Source: Aphis gossypii
Lineage: Eukaryota; Arthropoda; Insecta; Hemiptera; Aphididae
Assembly: GCF_020184175.1 (NCBI RefSeq)
Contig: NW_026083105.1
Coordinates: forward strand, 1-64,000
DNA: 64,000 bases
Direction of reading: 5' to 3'
Shown here one piece after another: positions 22,860 to 35,679 of the stretch. The notes beneath the pieces were generated by a model. The model was given only the letters and a program-made list of their open reading frames with translations, was not told where the DNA came from and did no database searches. The number at the start of each line of letters is the position of its first letter. Positions within the stretch are counted from its first letter, which is position 1. Both the position numbers and the translations under genes were made by a program.

Positions 22860-23660
22860 GTGACCTCAGGTGCCGCTGACACTGCACGCGTTACACACAT
22901 ATATATATATAAATATATCTCTGGAACGCTTGTCGGTCGCACATAAGTAGAGGGAGTTTGGGTTGAGTAATAAGTTGAACACAACAATTGAGTTAGTCTA
23001 ATATATAGTTTATTATGTTAAGAAAATATAGTTATAAGTTAATGTTTAACAATACTTAATAAATTTGAGGACAGAGTATAATGACTCTGCCCGAGAAGTT
23101 AGTTTATTTAAGACTTGGATCTAGACTTAGAGTATGTATGCGCCCAACACTATGGGCCGAAGGACCACTCGGTAATGCCCGAGAACAATGTACAGTACCA
23201 CAACACGACCAATTATAAGGTGAACGCCGACTAAGTGACCAATAGGCAACCAAATGTACTTGTACGCCTTATAAATTGCAAGTAGGCAATTCTTGCGCTA
23301 GACGACGACACGGAGGAACGGGAAGAGAAATATATATATGAGATAAATAAGGGAAGTAGGATAATACAATTTAGTTATTGGGGCCGAGGGGCCCTGTGAT
23401 CGATCCGGTCTGGTGCAATGACCACAGGAGGGAACTATCGATATGGGACAACTTAAAAAGACTTATAATTAAGGCAGGTGGTGGCGGGCTGGAGACTGGT
23501 CGGCTGGTGACTGATACGACTGGACGACCGGGGTGGCCTCTCACACACCACGGCGGGTGCTGGCGGTCTTACGCGGTGACAACCTCAATGGTGCTGACGT
23601 GATGGTGGAGCAGCGTCACACAGTAGTCGGAAGACGCTGGCGATGGTAGATGAATCAATG
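22860..23660 (+). mobile_element. LTR-like noncoding block
   Basis: This block is richer in GC than its surroundings. It has a TATA-like CCTTATAAATTGC at about 23268 and no real coding frame. Segment 23064-23142 (AAATTTGAGGACAG, CTCTGCCCGAGAA, TTGGATCTAGACTTAG) is similar to the complement of 63185-63270, next to an exonuclease-like ORF. GTTGAACACAACA at about 22974 resembles an LTR edge. I read it as an LTR or the 3' end of a retroelement; the borders are not fixed. Confidence 0.4.
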
Positions 23661-24151
23661 AGGTGATAATATGGTGAAGAAACTTACGAAGTGTGTCGTG
23701 GTATGAGGGTGTTTATTTTGTTTCGTCACAGTGAAGATACTCCGTGAATGATAGATCACGGAAGAATAATGATAATAGTAATACACGTTATTGCGCTCAA
23801 TGCGACTTACAAAACATAAAAAAAAACCAATAAAAACTATGAGCCAAAATATGCTGCAATAGCGGAAAAAGAATCAAAAACAACAAAAACGTACATAAAA
23901 GATACGTAGTAAAAAATAATAATAATAATAAATTAATAAGAGATAACATATGATAATATACAACGGCAAAGCTGACCAATAATTATATAATATAATAGGA
24001 ATACAAAGAGAATAAATATATAGATAGTATAATAATATTAAGATAATTTATAATGAACACGTAGAAGACGGAGTGGAGTATGGAGAGGAAAAAAAACAAT
24101 TAAGACGGTGTCATGGTCGAGCATAAGCGATAAGCACTATGTTAGGTTAAA
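23661..24151. other. Spacer
   Basis: Mixed sequence with AATA microsatellites. The 18-base word AGCGATAAGCACTATGTT at about 24126 also occurs, reversed, at about 44086-44103. Nothing coding is seen. Confidence 0.35.
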
Positions 24152-24705
24152 CCAGTTTGCGTCAATATCGAATTTTTTATTTTGCTATAACTCAAAAACT
24201 AATCGATTTAAATACTTGAAATTTTCACCAAATGTTTATATTAGCATTCTCCATACACAGTTAAATTTTCAAAGAATTTTTTTTTGAACTATTTATAGAC
24301 AATTGAAATTTTCAATTTTTCTAAGTATTTTTTTTTTTAAATAACGATAAAAAATTTTTGGCTGACCAAAAATCTTTAAAATTTAATACAAGGTTTCTTA
24401 TAAGTTGTTCTTGAAGTGATAAAAAAAAATCCGAAATTGTTAGTCACAATTTTTTTATTAGCATTTGAAGTTCAAATTTTGACAAAAACTCGTCAAAATC
24501 ATGAATATTTGCAAATTATTTTGTAGTTCAAAATTCATAAAATTGTTTGATATTTATATCTAACGTTAAATATTTAGACTGATAAATCATCTCTGTTCAG
24601 AATCGTTTTTCGTATACAATGATACCTATCATTGTATTCAAATTTAACCTACTCTAGTCCGAGGTCCACCCCACCCCCTAATGTACAGCAGAGCGGTACC
24701 CGCTC
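24152..24705 (+). repeat. 3' part of the AT-rich repeat, near-identical to 21897-22450
   Basis: It begins ACCAGTTTGCGTCAATATCG and ends GCAGAGCGGTACCC, differing from the 21.9-22.45 kb copy at only scattered positions. The two copies flank the BIR fragment and the LTR-like block in the same orientation. Confidence 0.75.
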
Positions 24706-24846
24706 TTATAATTTTTTGTTCATTGTTGTTTTTCAACAAACTACAAAGTATAGCAATATTATTAGGTACTTATTAGTTCATCGAATTATGCGAATTTGTA
24801 TTGTGTTCTTGCATACTTTCACTTGAAACAGTTTAATTTACCTGCA

Positions 24847-27800
24847 ATGGCTCCTTCATGTTCTGTTTATGGTTAAAGGCTGGGTGTCCAGAACTAGGAG
24901 TCCTAGAAATAGTATACTTACTATCATAGAGTGTGAAGAATCCAAATCTCAAGACTATTCGGTTTTTTATATAATTATTAAATTATACTTTTAACTTTTT
25001 AATATTAAAATTGAAATTCATATTTATTATTTTTCATTACAGTGTATTAGTTCAGCTGAAATAAGTGGTACATGTCTCAGTTCTGGTTCCATGACATCAG
25101 TGCTTAGAAAAAGATCTGGCCATTCTTTGAAGCAAAGATCACCAAAATTTACTGTGTCAGATTATATAATGCCAGCTAATAATGATTCTACGGTTAACTA
25201 AAAATTATTTTATAAAGATCGTATTCAAATATTTTATTATTAATCTAACATTTTTACAGACTTTTCTTAAATCAGAGAATATGACTCACAGTCCAGTTCC
25301 TTGCCGGCGTTCTTTGTTTAATGCATCTCCTGATGACATTACTATGCCTGATGTTGATTATAGTGATGAAATGGTAAGATATAATATGTATATAATTTAT
25401 TGTACTTTTATAATTTTGACTGTTCTTAAATTTTTCAATATTATATTTGTCTGTATAGGAAAGCCAACTCTGTGTAGAAAATACTAATGAATTAGATGAA
25501 GTAAAAAAATTGCTGGAAAAGTGTCAAACAGAAAATATCAGGTTAATATACATTAGTACATTACATATTTATCACTTACATCTTTAACTTAACATTTAAA
25601 ATATTTGTTTTAAATTTTAGTGTTGCTTGCTTATGAATGGTATTCATAGTTTAGATTTATATAAATGTCCATATTATTTTTATGTTTATCACTGGTAGTA
25701 TGATGTGCATAAAAATGTTTTTATCTTTACAAAGAAAAATTTTTTAAGCTATGAATACCCATTATATAATATTATTACATAATATTTTATATTAACAACT
25801 TTATTTGTGGATTGGATACTTCGGCAAAGATTTTATTGTTTCAGGTTAAACAGCCAAAATTGAAGATTGATACATGACTACCGGATAGCTCTATCAATCA
25901 ATATTGAGGATTTGAAATCCTAGTAATGATTTTTAATTATAATAATCTATAGCTACTGGTTAGCTTAGAATTAAATATGTAAATTATAATACCTGTGTAA
26001 TATATTAACTTGTACTTTTTAACTTTTGAAATTGATTATTTATAAATATTTTTTATATAATTTAATGAGAGTTATTTGGGGATGTGTGTTCAATAACCAT
26101 AGGCGTACGCAGACTTTGACCGCAGGGGGGGGCCCTTTAAAGATTCTTGTACTAGTATAATTAAATATTTAATTGTTAATTTTATAAAGTATTTATTTAA
26201 TTCAATATGCAAATATAAAAATAAATACAAATAAAATATAAAAAATAAATAATAATAATAATTTTAAACTGAAACTGAAACAGAATAATAATACATTAAT
26301 ACCTATAAAAAATAGTGAAGTAACGTAAATAAAGTAATTGACAAATACACTGTGATAAAAAAAAAATAGACCACTAGCTGATATCAGATAAATGTTCAAT
26401 TACCTACTTGTGGATATAATTATATGATACAAATCAAAAAAGTATTTAGATTCACGATACAAGATACATTAAAATAATGTATCTCGATACAAGATACAAT
26501 ATACAATTGTATCTCAGATACGTATCTTAAATACTAGTATCTAAGATACTGCCCAGCCTTGACTGTATCTAATGATAGTTTTTTTATAATGCGATTATTG
26601 ACAATATATTGTAGTATATATTTGTGGATATATTGCCAAGCATTTTTATCGAGATATTAACTATAAATACTGTATAATTGATAGTTTTGTTTAGTATCAA
26701 TTAAAGATAGAGGAGAGCCTAAAAACAGTAAATATGCATCTAAAGCACTCTAAAAATTGTTTAAGTTACTGAATAATATTTAAAAAATTTTATTATTAAT
26801 AATAATAAATATACTATATTAATAAAAAATATTGATCAAAAGATTATACTATTATTTATTAACTGTCCAAAATTTGTTAGTATAGGTGGACATTTGATTG
26901 AATTTTTAGGGGGACTATAATAATCCAATGTAAAGTGAGTAGTGACCCTGCCTCACCTTTTTATACAGAAGTGTAACATATTACCATCGATTTTTAGGGG
27001 TCTATTGAAATATTTAGGAGAGCTAAGCCTCCCTAAGTCCCCGCTGATGACCGCCTATAATTGTTAGACTGGGATTTATCAATATTACCTCAATATGACA
27101 AATATTTTGAATATTTTAATTTATATTGCACTTCGCATAAAATAAAAATAACTGCAAATTAACCAAACATATTTGAATATAACTAATAGTTATTAACTAT
27201 ACATAAGACCAGGGCCTAATTTAACAGTCTCCCTAATTTGATTTTTCCAAGTCGAGCACTGGTCCTAACTAGAGGTCTCTATTACATGTGTGGTTAAATT
27301 CATGGATACACGTGCAATTTTATACATCTTGCTTCAAAAATGTTGTATTAGGTAGCATAAAAATACAAACGTACAAATATTTTTAGTTTTTAGTATTTTA
27401 CGGAAATTATTAAAAATTTTTAATCTTTTTAAATATATTATTTTAATTTAATACGTTTAGTAAATATTGTGTTTTAAATACACGTGAAATAAATACCTGG
27501 GGTTTACTAATTAATTTAATATAGGACAATTGGGCGTATTATTACTTTAGCAATACAGTTTTTGTTTTAAAGAAAACTAACTTAGAATTTAAAACAGATT
27601 TTAAACTTTCCATATAAGTTATATGGGAAAAATATAAGATTGTTCACTTTAAACAATTATACAAGGTAGATATCTTTTGATATTAAATAAAATAGATTGA
27701 AACAGTGAAATGTAATAAAATTAAAAACAAAATAAATTAAGTTAACGTTAATTGAAAAAGAAATATAATAAGTTAATAGTTAAGTTAAAAAGTTAAAATA

Positions 27801-30719
27801 AAATAAGCTTTTTAAATGCCCATTTTTTGGTAAAATTTATTTGGATTTCAGACTAACAATTGCCATTTTGTATTTTGATTTTTGACAGACTTAAACAATT
27901 AGGTAATGATAAGTATCAAAAGTATTCAACACTTTTGGGTATGCAGTTAAAATTGAGAAATGTAATTATAAAACAAAAGAAGTGTATTGAATTAATGAAA
28001 ACAATTAATGAATTATAATTTAATCAAAAATTCAATAACATTTTAAATGGTTTATTTACCTCAAATCAAATTAAATTATTGTTACATAAAAAACAAAAAC
28101 CATATAAATGGGAAACTGAAGACATAGCATTAGCTATAACATTAAGAAGTCTTTCAAAAAAGGCATATATTTATTTAAGAGATAAAAAAGGATTCCCATT
28201 ACCAGGTTTGAGAACAATAAAAATACATTAAACATAATTAAGATGTTAAATAATTAATTAAAAAATAGACATTAAATTTTCCAATATCTATTATAGGACT
28301 TTCTACTTTGAGACATTGGGCTAGTATGTTTAGTGTAGAAAAGGGAATTTTAGTTGATGTTATGAATTTATTAAAGGTCAAAGGTAACATTGAAACTTTA
28401 TGTATACAATTTTATTATTATTTTTACTTAAATGAATTAATAGATTAATAATTTTGTCTCTTCAATGAAGGAAGTACCTTAAGTCAAAATGAAAAATTGA
28501 CCGTAATTTCGTTTGACGAAACTTATGTAACATATAAGTTGTGTTATGATAAAAGTAACCAATAAGTCTTAGGACTTCATAAATGCGTTCAAACCGTAAT
28601 GGCTCGAAGTTTGATATTTTAGATTATTAATGAAACATAATTATAAATATACGTTTTTATATATATTACCTAATTTATTAAGTTGGGAATTAAAATTTGT
28701 ATCGTTTAGGTCTAACTTCTAATTGGAAACAGCCAATATTTTATGATTTCGATCAAAAGATGACAAAAACATTGTTAATTGCAATCATAACTTCATTACA
28801 TGATTCTGGATTTGAAGTATAAGCTGCAGTGAGTGATATGGCTCCGTGTAATGAAGGGCTGTAGTCTAGCTTAGGCATTACTTCAGATATCACCAGTTTT
28901 AAACACCCCATCACTAAATCGTCCATACATGTATTTGCTGACCCACCCCATTTATTGAAACTGGCAAGAAATCACTATCTTGATCGGGGATTTGTTCTTC
29001 ACAGTGGTACCTATATTGGAAGATACATTGTTGAAGATTTAATTAAATTACAATCAAAATCAGATTTCCAATATACTTTTAAGGTATCTGAAAAACACAT
29101 AAATGTCTCTGGTCCAATGCGACAAAATATGAAATAAGCAGCTCAGTTTTTTTCGAATACTGTTGCTAATACTATTTCTTACTGTGGAAAAAAATGTATT
29201 GCAAAAAAGTCATTGGGATGAGGTTTGTTGAGTGTGTTGAATATTTCATCAAATTAATACAAAATAAAAATATATTTACATTTCAATAGGCAAGTACATG
29301 TTTTAAGCTTACAAACAACTGGTTTGATCTTTTAAACACACAAGTCCCAGCAGATAAACATGCGAAAGGCTATGGCAAAGATCTTGATGTCCAAAATAAA
29401 ATAATAGATGATATGGATGAATTAATTTCAAAAATGCGTGTTCATAAACATAGAACATTATTGCCATTCCAAAAAGGTTGACAATAAAAATATATTTTTT
29501 CTTTTACCTTTTAAATATAATATATTTATATTATAAATGAAAATTATACAAATACATATGAAATACCTACCTATTAAATTGTGTTGCAGATATACTTCGT
29601 ACAAATAAATCCCTCAAAAATCTTTTGAATGTTTTAAAAACAAATTACAAGGACATACAATATATCATAACTCGTAAACTGAATCAAGATGTTTTGGAAA
29701 ACTTTTTCAGTTTTGTGAAAGGAATGTCCAGAGGAAATTATCACTTAACTCCTCTTGAAATCAAATATAAGTATGTTGAAACTTTTAGCTGATATTTCTG
29801 TTTGTATACCTATAAATTTATAATTGTTAAGCTTTTAAGTTTTAAAATTGTAATAGGTAGTAATTAATAATTATTTTTATAGGTATTTACATTATAAATA
29901 TTGTTTCAGCCTCCGTTGGTATTTGCTTGGAAAAAATACTAATGTTGTATTTACTGAGAATCGAAATACACAAGACTCATCAGAAGAGTGTTTAGTAGAA
30001 TGCTGAACAAATGAGATATTTAATGAAGCGGATTTAAATATTGAAGTGGTTCAGGAAGTTGATAATTCTGAAGATTTAAAAATTCCATCCGATTGCATTG
30101 GACTGTTAGAACATTTCGAGATTGAAGTTAGTATAATATGTATACCTGCATATTAATACAAATGCAATATTTCAATTAATATAATAATGTATTCCATTAA
30201 TTATACATTTATACTCACATATATCACATAATTTACATTTTCTATGAATATTTTTTACTGTAGACTAATTTGGATGCCTTAAATCTAAATATGATTGAGG
30301 TAGACTGTCTACAGTATATTGCAGGTGCTGTTGCCAGAAAGTTTATTGGAAAGTATCCGGAGTTGGCAAAAACATCAAAAACTTCCAAAGATGGATTAAA
30401 CTGTAATTGGACTGAATATGTCTCTGAAGGGAATTTACTTGAGCCATCGATGGACAGGATTCAATGTGCCAAGTTTATTGAAATGGTATTTAGAGAATAC
30501 CATGGATCTAACGATATTAATAAAGATCCTGGTATAATGAATAAAGTGACAGAAAAAGTAATAGCATTATTAAAAAATCGTTATAATATTCCAAATGACG
30601 TAGTACACTGTATGGTACGCACAAGGACATTTATTCGATTGAATCATTTAAACAAAATAATTCAAGAAAAACAATCAATAAAAGATAAAACAAGTAAACT
30701 TAATAAATTTAAAAAATAA
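24847..30719 (+). pseudogene. P-element transposase gene (THAP9-like), heavily decayed
   Basis: A remnant of a THAP start, MAPSCSVYG, is at 24847 and is broken by stops. Exon-like pieces with GT-AG edges follow: 25043-25195, 25260-25373, 25459-25541, 27889-28205, 28297-28383, 28471-28618, 28710-29220, 29290-29478, 29592-29769, 29910-30129 and 30264-30719. They spell the P-element order: NQIKLLLHKKQKPYKWETED and YIYLRDKKGFPLP; STLRHWASMF; VISFDETYV (first Asp); YDFDQKMTKTLL; VSDMAPCNEGL (second Asp); FADPPHLLKLARNHYLDRGF; LNQDVLENFFSF (catalytic Glu region); VDCLQYIAGAVARKF near the C-terminus. In-frame stops interrupt at least five exons (after TINEL, KSNQ, GFEV, NEGL and VEC). A 2.3 kb intron (25542-27888) holds other repeats. 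The last exon (30264-30719) is fully open for about 150 residues. Confidence 0.75.
25542..27888. other. Large P-gene intron with inserted repeats
   Basis: At 26106 CATAGGCGTACGCAG followed by a G run looks like a hAT-type end. Near 27040-27052 GATGACCGCCTATA could be a related end, but the two differ too much to pair firmly. At 26430-26571, AGATAC/GTATCT words lead to CTGCCCAGCCTTG, the complement of a common hAT end. No target duplications were found. Confidence 0.35.
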
Positions 30720-32860
30720 ATAATAATTAATTAGGTATATCCAGATGTAAATATAATATATTATATGATAAGAATTGTTGTTATTTATTATAATATTATT
30801 AATTGTAATAATATGTATTAAAGTTGTATATTTTACCTAAGTTTCATCATCATTATCGACATTGAGTTATTGACTTCACTAATTTTCCATCATTTGTCAA
30901 AAATTATTTATTTCCATTCATCATATTTTTGTGTTGATCATATAAGGAAACAAGGCATAAGACAAAGCAATTCGCCGACGCCGCAATGGGTCTATGGACT
31001 ATTTAGTATGAAGTACGAACTATGACATTGTATCATACCACAGAATAGTACCTAGTATAATCATTAATCAGTGAAATCAAGCAATTTGCCTCCATTTAAT
31101 TTTCAAAACGTTTATGAAAAAAAAAAAATACATACCAACAGAAATATATTGTTAATTCAATTATTCCTTAATCTTTATTATTTTAAATTGAATACAATAC
31201 GGCTTTTACTGAATCTACCATCACTCATGTTTCCACTGCCTGTATCGTAACCCACGGTGAGTATAATATGAAGTATAATATTTAGAACAAATTTAAATTT
31301 CGCGGGTTTATGACGTCATGTGCTTACCGAAAGTATTTATAAAGTCCTTGGTATCTGACCGTCAAAAAGTTACGATCATACCATGTTGTTATATCATGAG
31401 AAAATTGTATTGATTATAAATTATTTTATTTAATAAAACATTTTGAAAAACATTATCCCTAGTCATTAAAATTTTTACAATTTGATTCAATATAATCACA
31501 TAATAGTAGATTAAAAATCATTGTTTATGTGTCTAAAAATTAATTTAATAACAAAAATGTGTTATTTTATGTAAGAAACTACCTATATGTATAATATGGT
31601 ATTCATTATTTAAAAATTACTTTGAACACCATAGAGAACATCGAACTGTGAAACCATCCCTGCGAGTTTGGTGCTTCCAATAAGAATTTCCATTATTGTC
31701 TCTCAATGAGAATCCACGTCCATTTAAGCCAACGGCCCTTTTAATTGCAATTTTTTGGATCACCATGTTATTGAAAAATTTAAAATTTTTCAGAGTAAAA
31801 ATAAGCACTGATGTTGATAGATCAAGACAAATCGGATTAATGAACTGTGTACCTATCTGTGTCCATTGTGACCCCTGTATAAACTTTAAAATACCAAGCA
31901 GAAGGAAAGTTTATTATCATTATCTGCTTCTAGGTATATATTATAGTTTTCAGACTAGGTACTCTAATGTTTTTTTTTTAATGGAATTACTTATAATACA
32001 AGAAATTCACAAAACCTTGAATCCAAAGAAATAGTTATAAAATATCAATTTGCAGTTAGGCACTTTAAAAGTCTAAAATAAAGTATATAATAATATTATT
32101 AGTATTACTATACTAGGTACTTCATAGTTCATATAGGTAAGACATAAGTTATAGTACGTAATTAGTATGCTTCATAAAACTTCACATTTTTGCTAAGAAC
32201 TGTTCAATGTCAATACTTTGATACCTACCAATAATTATGACTTATAAATGTACTTATATTTCTTTCAAAATTATTAAATATTTAAGTTAATTTATATGTT
32301 TACGTAATCAAAATTGGTCTCATTTCCATGATTCATGAATGTATGCATGTGCGTACCTAATAAGTATTATTATTATTATCGATTTATTATTTATTATTAT
32401 AACATATTGAGTAGGTAATTTTTATTTATATTATATTATTACGTTACAATATAACTTAAATACCTAGTATAATATAGTAGATACATTTTTTATATTTAAT
32501 TAATTAATATTTATTTATATATTGTTACATTTTAATATGAATTCAGGTATAAAGTAAATATGTTTTGTTTTGTTTCAATATATAAATGTATAAATATAAT
32601 GTATTTATATTATACTATAATTATATCAATGCGTTTATATAATTCTTATATTATAATATACTAGTATACTACCTATATCAACATTAAAAGAATAAAATAT
32701 TAAGAAAGGTTTTCTGTTATAAATCACAAATAAATATATTATATTTTTTGGATGTTTTATGTTTTGCCCCCCCCCCCCCCTCACTCATGAAAAATAGTTC
32801 CTGCTCCACTGTAAGTAAAAAATAATGCAAGTTATTTACTCAGATAAAACCCTAACCGAA
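30720..32860. other. AT-rich sequence after the P pseudogene
   Basis: No gene supported. A GC-richer part at 30960-31400 is noncoding. A C run (32767-32780) followed by TCACTCATG may be an element end. Confidence 0.35.
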
Positions 32861-33242
32861 CTAAAATCCTACGTGGCTGCGTACGCTACAGTTGGTTTAC
32901 CAAGCATGCATTAAATCGGATTGTCGCCTTACTTATAGCCGCTCATCGACGGTGTCAGCTATTTGATGTGCTGTCGCACTATGATTAAAGATATATCTTT
33001 AATCGTGTTTCGCACATTGTCCGTGATCCGACATAGTAGGATTGCCTACTAGGGTCGCTGAATTGCAATTACTGCTGCAAGTTACATTTAAAAGGATTTT
33101 AAAAACTACAGTTTTTTAAAGAGTTGTCATTTTTTATAAGCAACGAAGTACACGCGATCAGCCAGGAGTAGCTATTTTGACTACCAAAATATTCACTAGA
33201 AATAATTTATATGGCAAAAAAAACGTTTGTCGGGTCAGCTAG
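32861..33242 (+). mobile_element. Helitron-like 3' end fragment
   Basis: The block ends GTCGGGTCAGCTAGT (33228-33242), closing with the CTAGT end expected of a Helitron, and is preceded by AAGCAACGAAGTACACGCG, a word group also seen near the end of the Helitron at 47.9 kb. A perfect 22-base palindrome, GATTAAAG-ATATAT-CTTTAATC, lies at 32983-33004. No Rep/helicase gene, so it is non-autonomous or truncated. Confidence 0.45.
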
Positions 33243-33683
33243 TATAACTATATAAAAGTATATTGCATAATACATGACTATAATAATATGTTTACACTCG
33301 AGGGCCGGGTGATGAACGTTAATTTAAACTAACTCAAAATGCATCACTTTCATAACCCATATTAGGTACAAATGGGTATAGGTACTAGCATTGATTATTT
33401 TTATTATTTATACTATGTATAATCTTTGGTACTAGGTGCAATAGGTATGTTAAAGTAGTACATAGAGTGAAATACGTTAGGGTTCATACAAATTACCAAT
33501 GTATTACCATTACCTTTATAATGTGTAAAAAATATTTATTTAATGCTAAAGCAAAATCACCTATTTTTATAAATTTATAAGAAAAAAAAGATTTAGTGTG
33601 ATTCAGATAATATTAGTTTTTAACGTATTATAACGGTAAACGTTATAAGGTTATAACGCTATAACATTATAGGTAACGTATTA
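33243..33683. other. AT-rich spacer
   Basis: No gene. Near 33630-33680 there is an irregular series of GTTATAA/TAACG words leading into the CCTAA repeats. Confidence 0.35.
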
Positions 33684-33695
33684 CCTAACCTAACC
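33684..33695. repeat. Telomere-like CCTAA repeats, left flank
   Basis: CCTAACCTAACC (complement TTAGG units) directly abuts the T run that is the poly(A) tail of the retrotransposon on the minus strand. Confidence 0.75.
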
Positions 33696-34560
33696 TTTTT
33701 TTTTTTTTTCTGGTGAATCGACGACCGGAAGGGGACTGCTTTCGCATTACTTCCTTCCGGCCACCATCGTTTATTTGAAACCAAATTACACAACATTATG
33801 GCGCAAGACGGGGCCAGTCTCCCCGACTTGTCACCTTACAACATTTTTACAATAGAAAAATTACTTAATTCTAAATAATATCAGTACAAAAACAAGACAA
33901 AAAGATAATACATAATATATATACTACAAATAGTTTTTCGTTGTTCGTATTGAGGGACTGCATCGGACTGCTGAATCAGCTAGACGGGCCTTCTTCGCCT
34001 CCCTTTTGCCGCTTGCCTCCTCCTCTCATCTTCCTCCTTCAGGGACATGATCTCCTCCACCATTTTGTACAACAGCCGAAAGTCCTCTTCCGCATTCCGC
34101 AACACCGAGTTCCTTTTCGCTTCGTCGGACGGCAGACTATCGAATTCAGGACCGCACAGTATCGCAGGCATGTCTTCCGCGCTTGGCCGGTGTCCGAGGC
34201 GACTTCCCAGTTCTACCCGAAGACCCGCGAAGAACCCGCAGTCGAACAGGGTGTGCTCGGCAGTGTCGGCTTCGTGGTCACACAGGGTACACTGCGGCGA
34301 GTTTGCCCTGCCCATCCTGAACAGGTAGTGTTGGAAACAGCAGTGGCCGGACAACGCCTGCGTCATGTGGAACGAAAGCGGTATCCTGGGCACGGTTCTA
34401 CCGAGCCACCTGTTCACGTCCGGTAGTAGTTTCCTCGTCCACGAACCCTTCGTCGTAGATGTCCACCTCCTTTGCCATCGAACTATTGTCTCGCAACGTT
34501 CCTGCTTTTTGATTGTGCCCTTTGAGGGAGGGTTGGCTTCCTGGATCGGAGGAGCGGCAA
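33696..34560 (-). pseudogene. 5'-truncated R1/TRAS-like non-LTR retrotransposon (C-terminal part of ORF2)
   Basis: A minus-strand frame (34417-33980, open further upstream only in part) encodes FHMTQALSGHCCFQHYLFRM, then CTLCDHEADTAEHTLFDC. That is the C-x2-C-x8-H-x4-C zinc knuckle found at the C-terminus of R1-clade reverse transcriptases (R1, TRAS, SART). A basic, Glu/Arg-rich tail follows. The 3' UTR ends in a 14-base poly(A) (T run at 33696-33709). The RT and endonuclease domains are missing, as expected from 5' truncation. Its sharply higher GC content differs from the surroundings. It lies inside CCTAA repeats, as telomere-repeat-specific TRAS/SART elements do. Confidence 0.75.
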
Positions 34561-34562
34561 TA

Positions 34563-34587
34563 CCTAACCTAACCTAACCTAACCTAG
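34563..34587. repeat. Telomere-like CCTAA repeats, right flank
   Basis: Four perfect CCTAA units and a fifth ending CCTAG lie directly at the 5' truncation point of the retrotransposon. Confidence 0.8.
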
Positions 34588-35640
34588 TATTGATTGATTA
34601 TGTCTTAAAGTTTAATATAGTTTAATGTGTCTTATGTGACACATAAATTGACTATGGATTATAGGTATAGACATTAATAATCATTAACTCGAGTTGTATA
34701 GTTTATGGTAAGTAGCTTAGGTACTACCTACCTACTATAATTGTACTAATGTACTATTATAAAATATGTATATGAGGTCGATCTAAAGTCTATGTATTAT
34801 CAGGAAAAAAATGTAGGTAATATATAATAATAAATTATATAAATGCAAATACCCAGACCAAATTATTTGGGATCGTTATAATTTTTAAAAAAAAAACTTC
34901 ATGCACCGATACCAGCCAAAAAACGGAAAATTAATATTATTTATTCATATTTTTCTTAATTATTTAATTTTGGATAGGTAAATGTAAATTTTAAATTAGG
35001 TAGGAAAGCAGTAAAGTACCTAATTACAAAGCAGGTTTGCAATTTTTGGATACAACAACAAAGAAATATGTGTGGTTTTGTTCTGTATTTTAAATTTATA
35101 TATTTAAGAATTTAAAGTAGTGAACAGTATTTTTTATAAATTTAGATTGACAATTACGATATACTTAGTTAAATTTGTGCATTGTGGAGTCTAGACCCTA
35201 GGGACTAGAACTTATCTAGTGACTGTGACACTTGGACCTCATTATTACAATGGAAATTAAAAGTGATCATCATATTGTGACCTGTTAAATAAGAATCTAA
35301 CAAAAAAAGTGAATCATCTTTCAACAATGTAATTAAGCTAGGTTATAGTAGGTTTTAATATTTATAAAATATAAATAAATAACAAAAAAAAAGAAAAGAA
35401 AAGAGTAATATGATCATTGATCATTGATTTTTTTATACCTATGCCACCGCCCATCAGATTTGATGAAATAGGCAGCGAATTTAAGGGTGATGTGGGTACC
35501 TAGGTGGTAAGTATACAAACGAAAAAACTATATTATTAACACTGACCATGTTATAAGTTATTTTTTAATGAAGTTGGGGGGAAAACTGTTAAGGCATTAT
35601 TAATTCTCTAGTAACTTGAATTTTAAAAATTCCGCTAGTT
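34588..35640. other. AT-rich spacer
   Basis: No gene, RNA or element end was recognised. Confidence 0.4.
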
Positions 35641-35679
35641 ATAAATGTATCTAGATGTGTCAAACAAGCAGGGATCTTT

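Noticed and set aside
23378..23602. 74-codon frame in the LTR-like block
   Set aside because: The frame is rich in GC by composition only, with no motif, and lies inside a noncoding LTR-like region.
24847..24960. A functional THAP domain for the older P element
   Set aside because: Only MAPSCSVYG is readable before a stop, and no frame restores the other zinc ligands.
33941..34577. Several plus-strand open frames at 34 kb
   Set aside because: They are antisense shadows of the GC-richer LINE C-terminus; only the minus frame shows the zinc knuckle and a poly(A) tail in the right place.
34563..34587. A genuine chromosome end
   Set aside because: Only five units, with ordinary sequence continuing for 29 kb on one side and 33 kb on the other; an internal repeat is the simpler reading.
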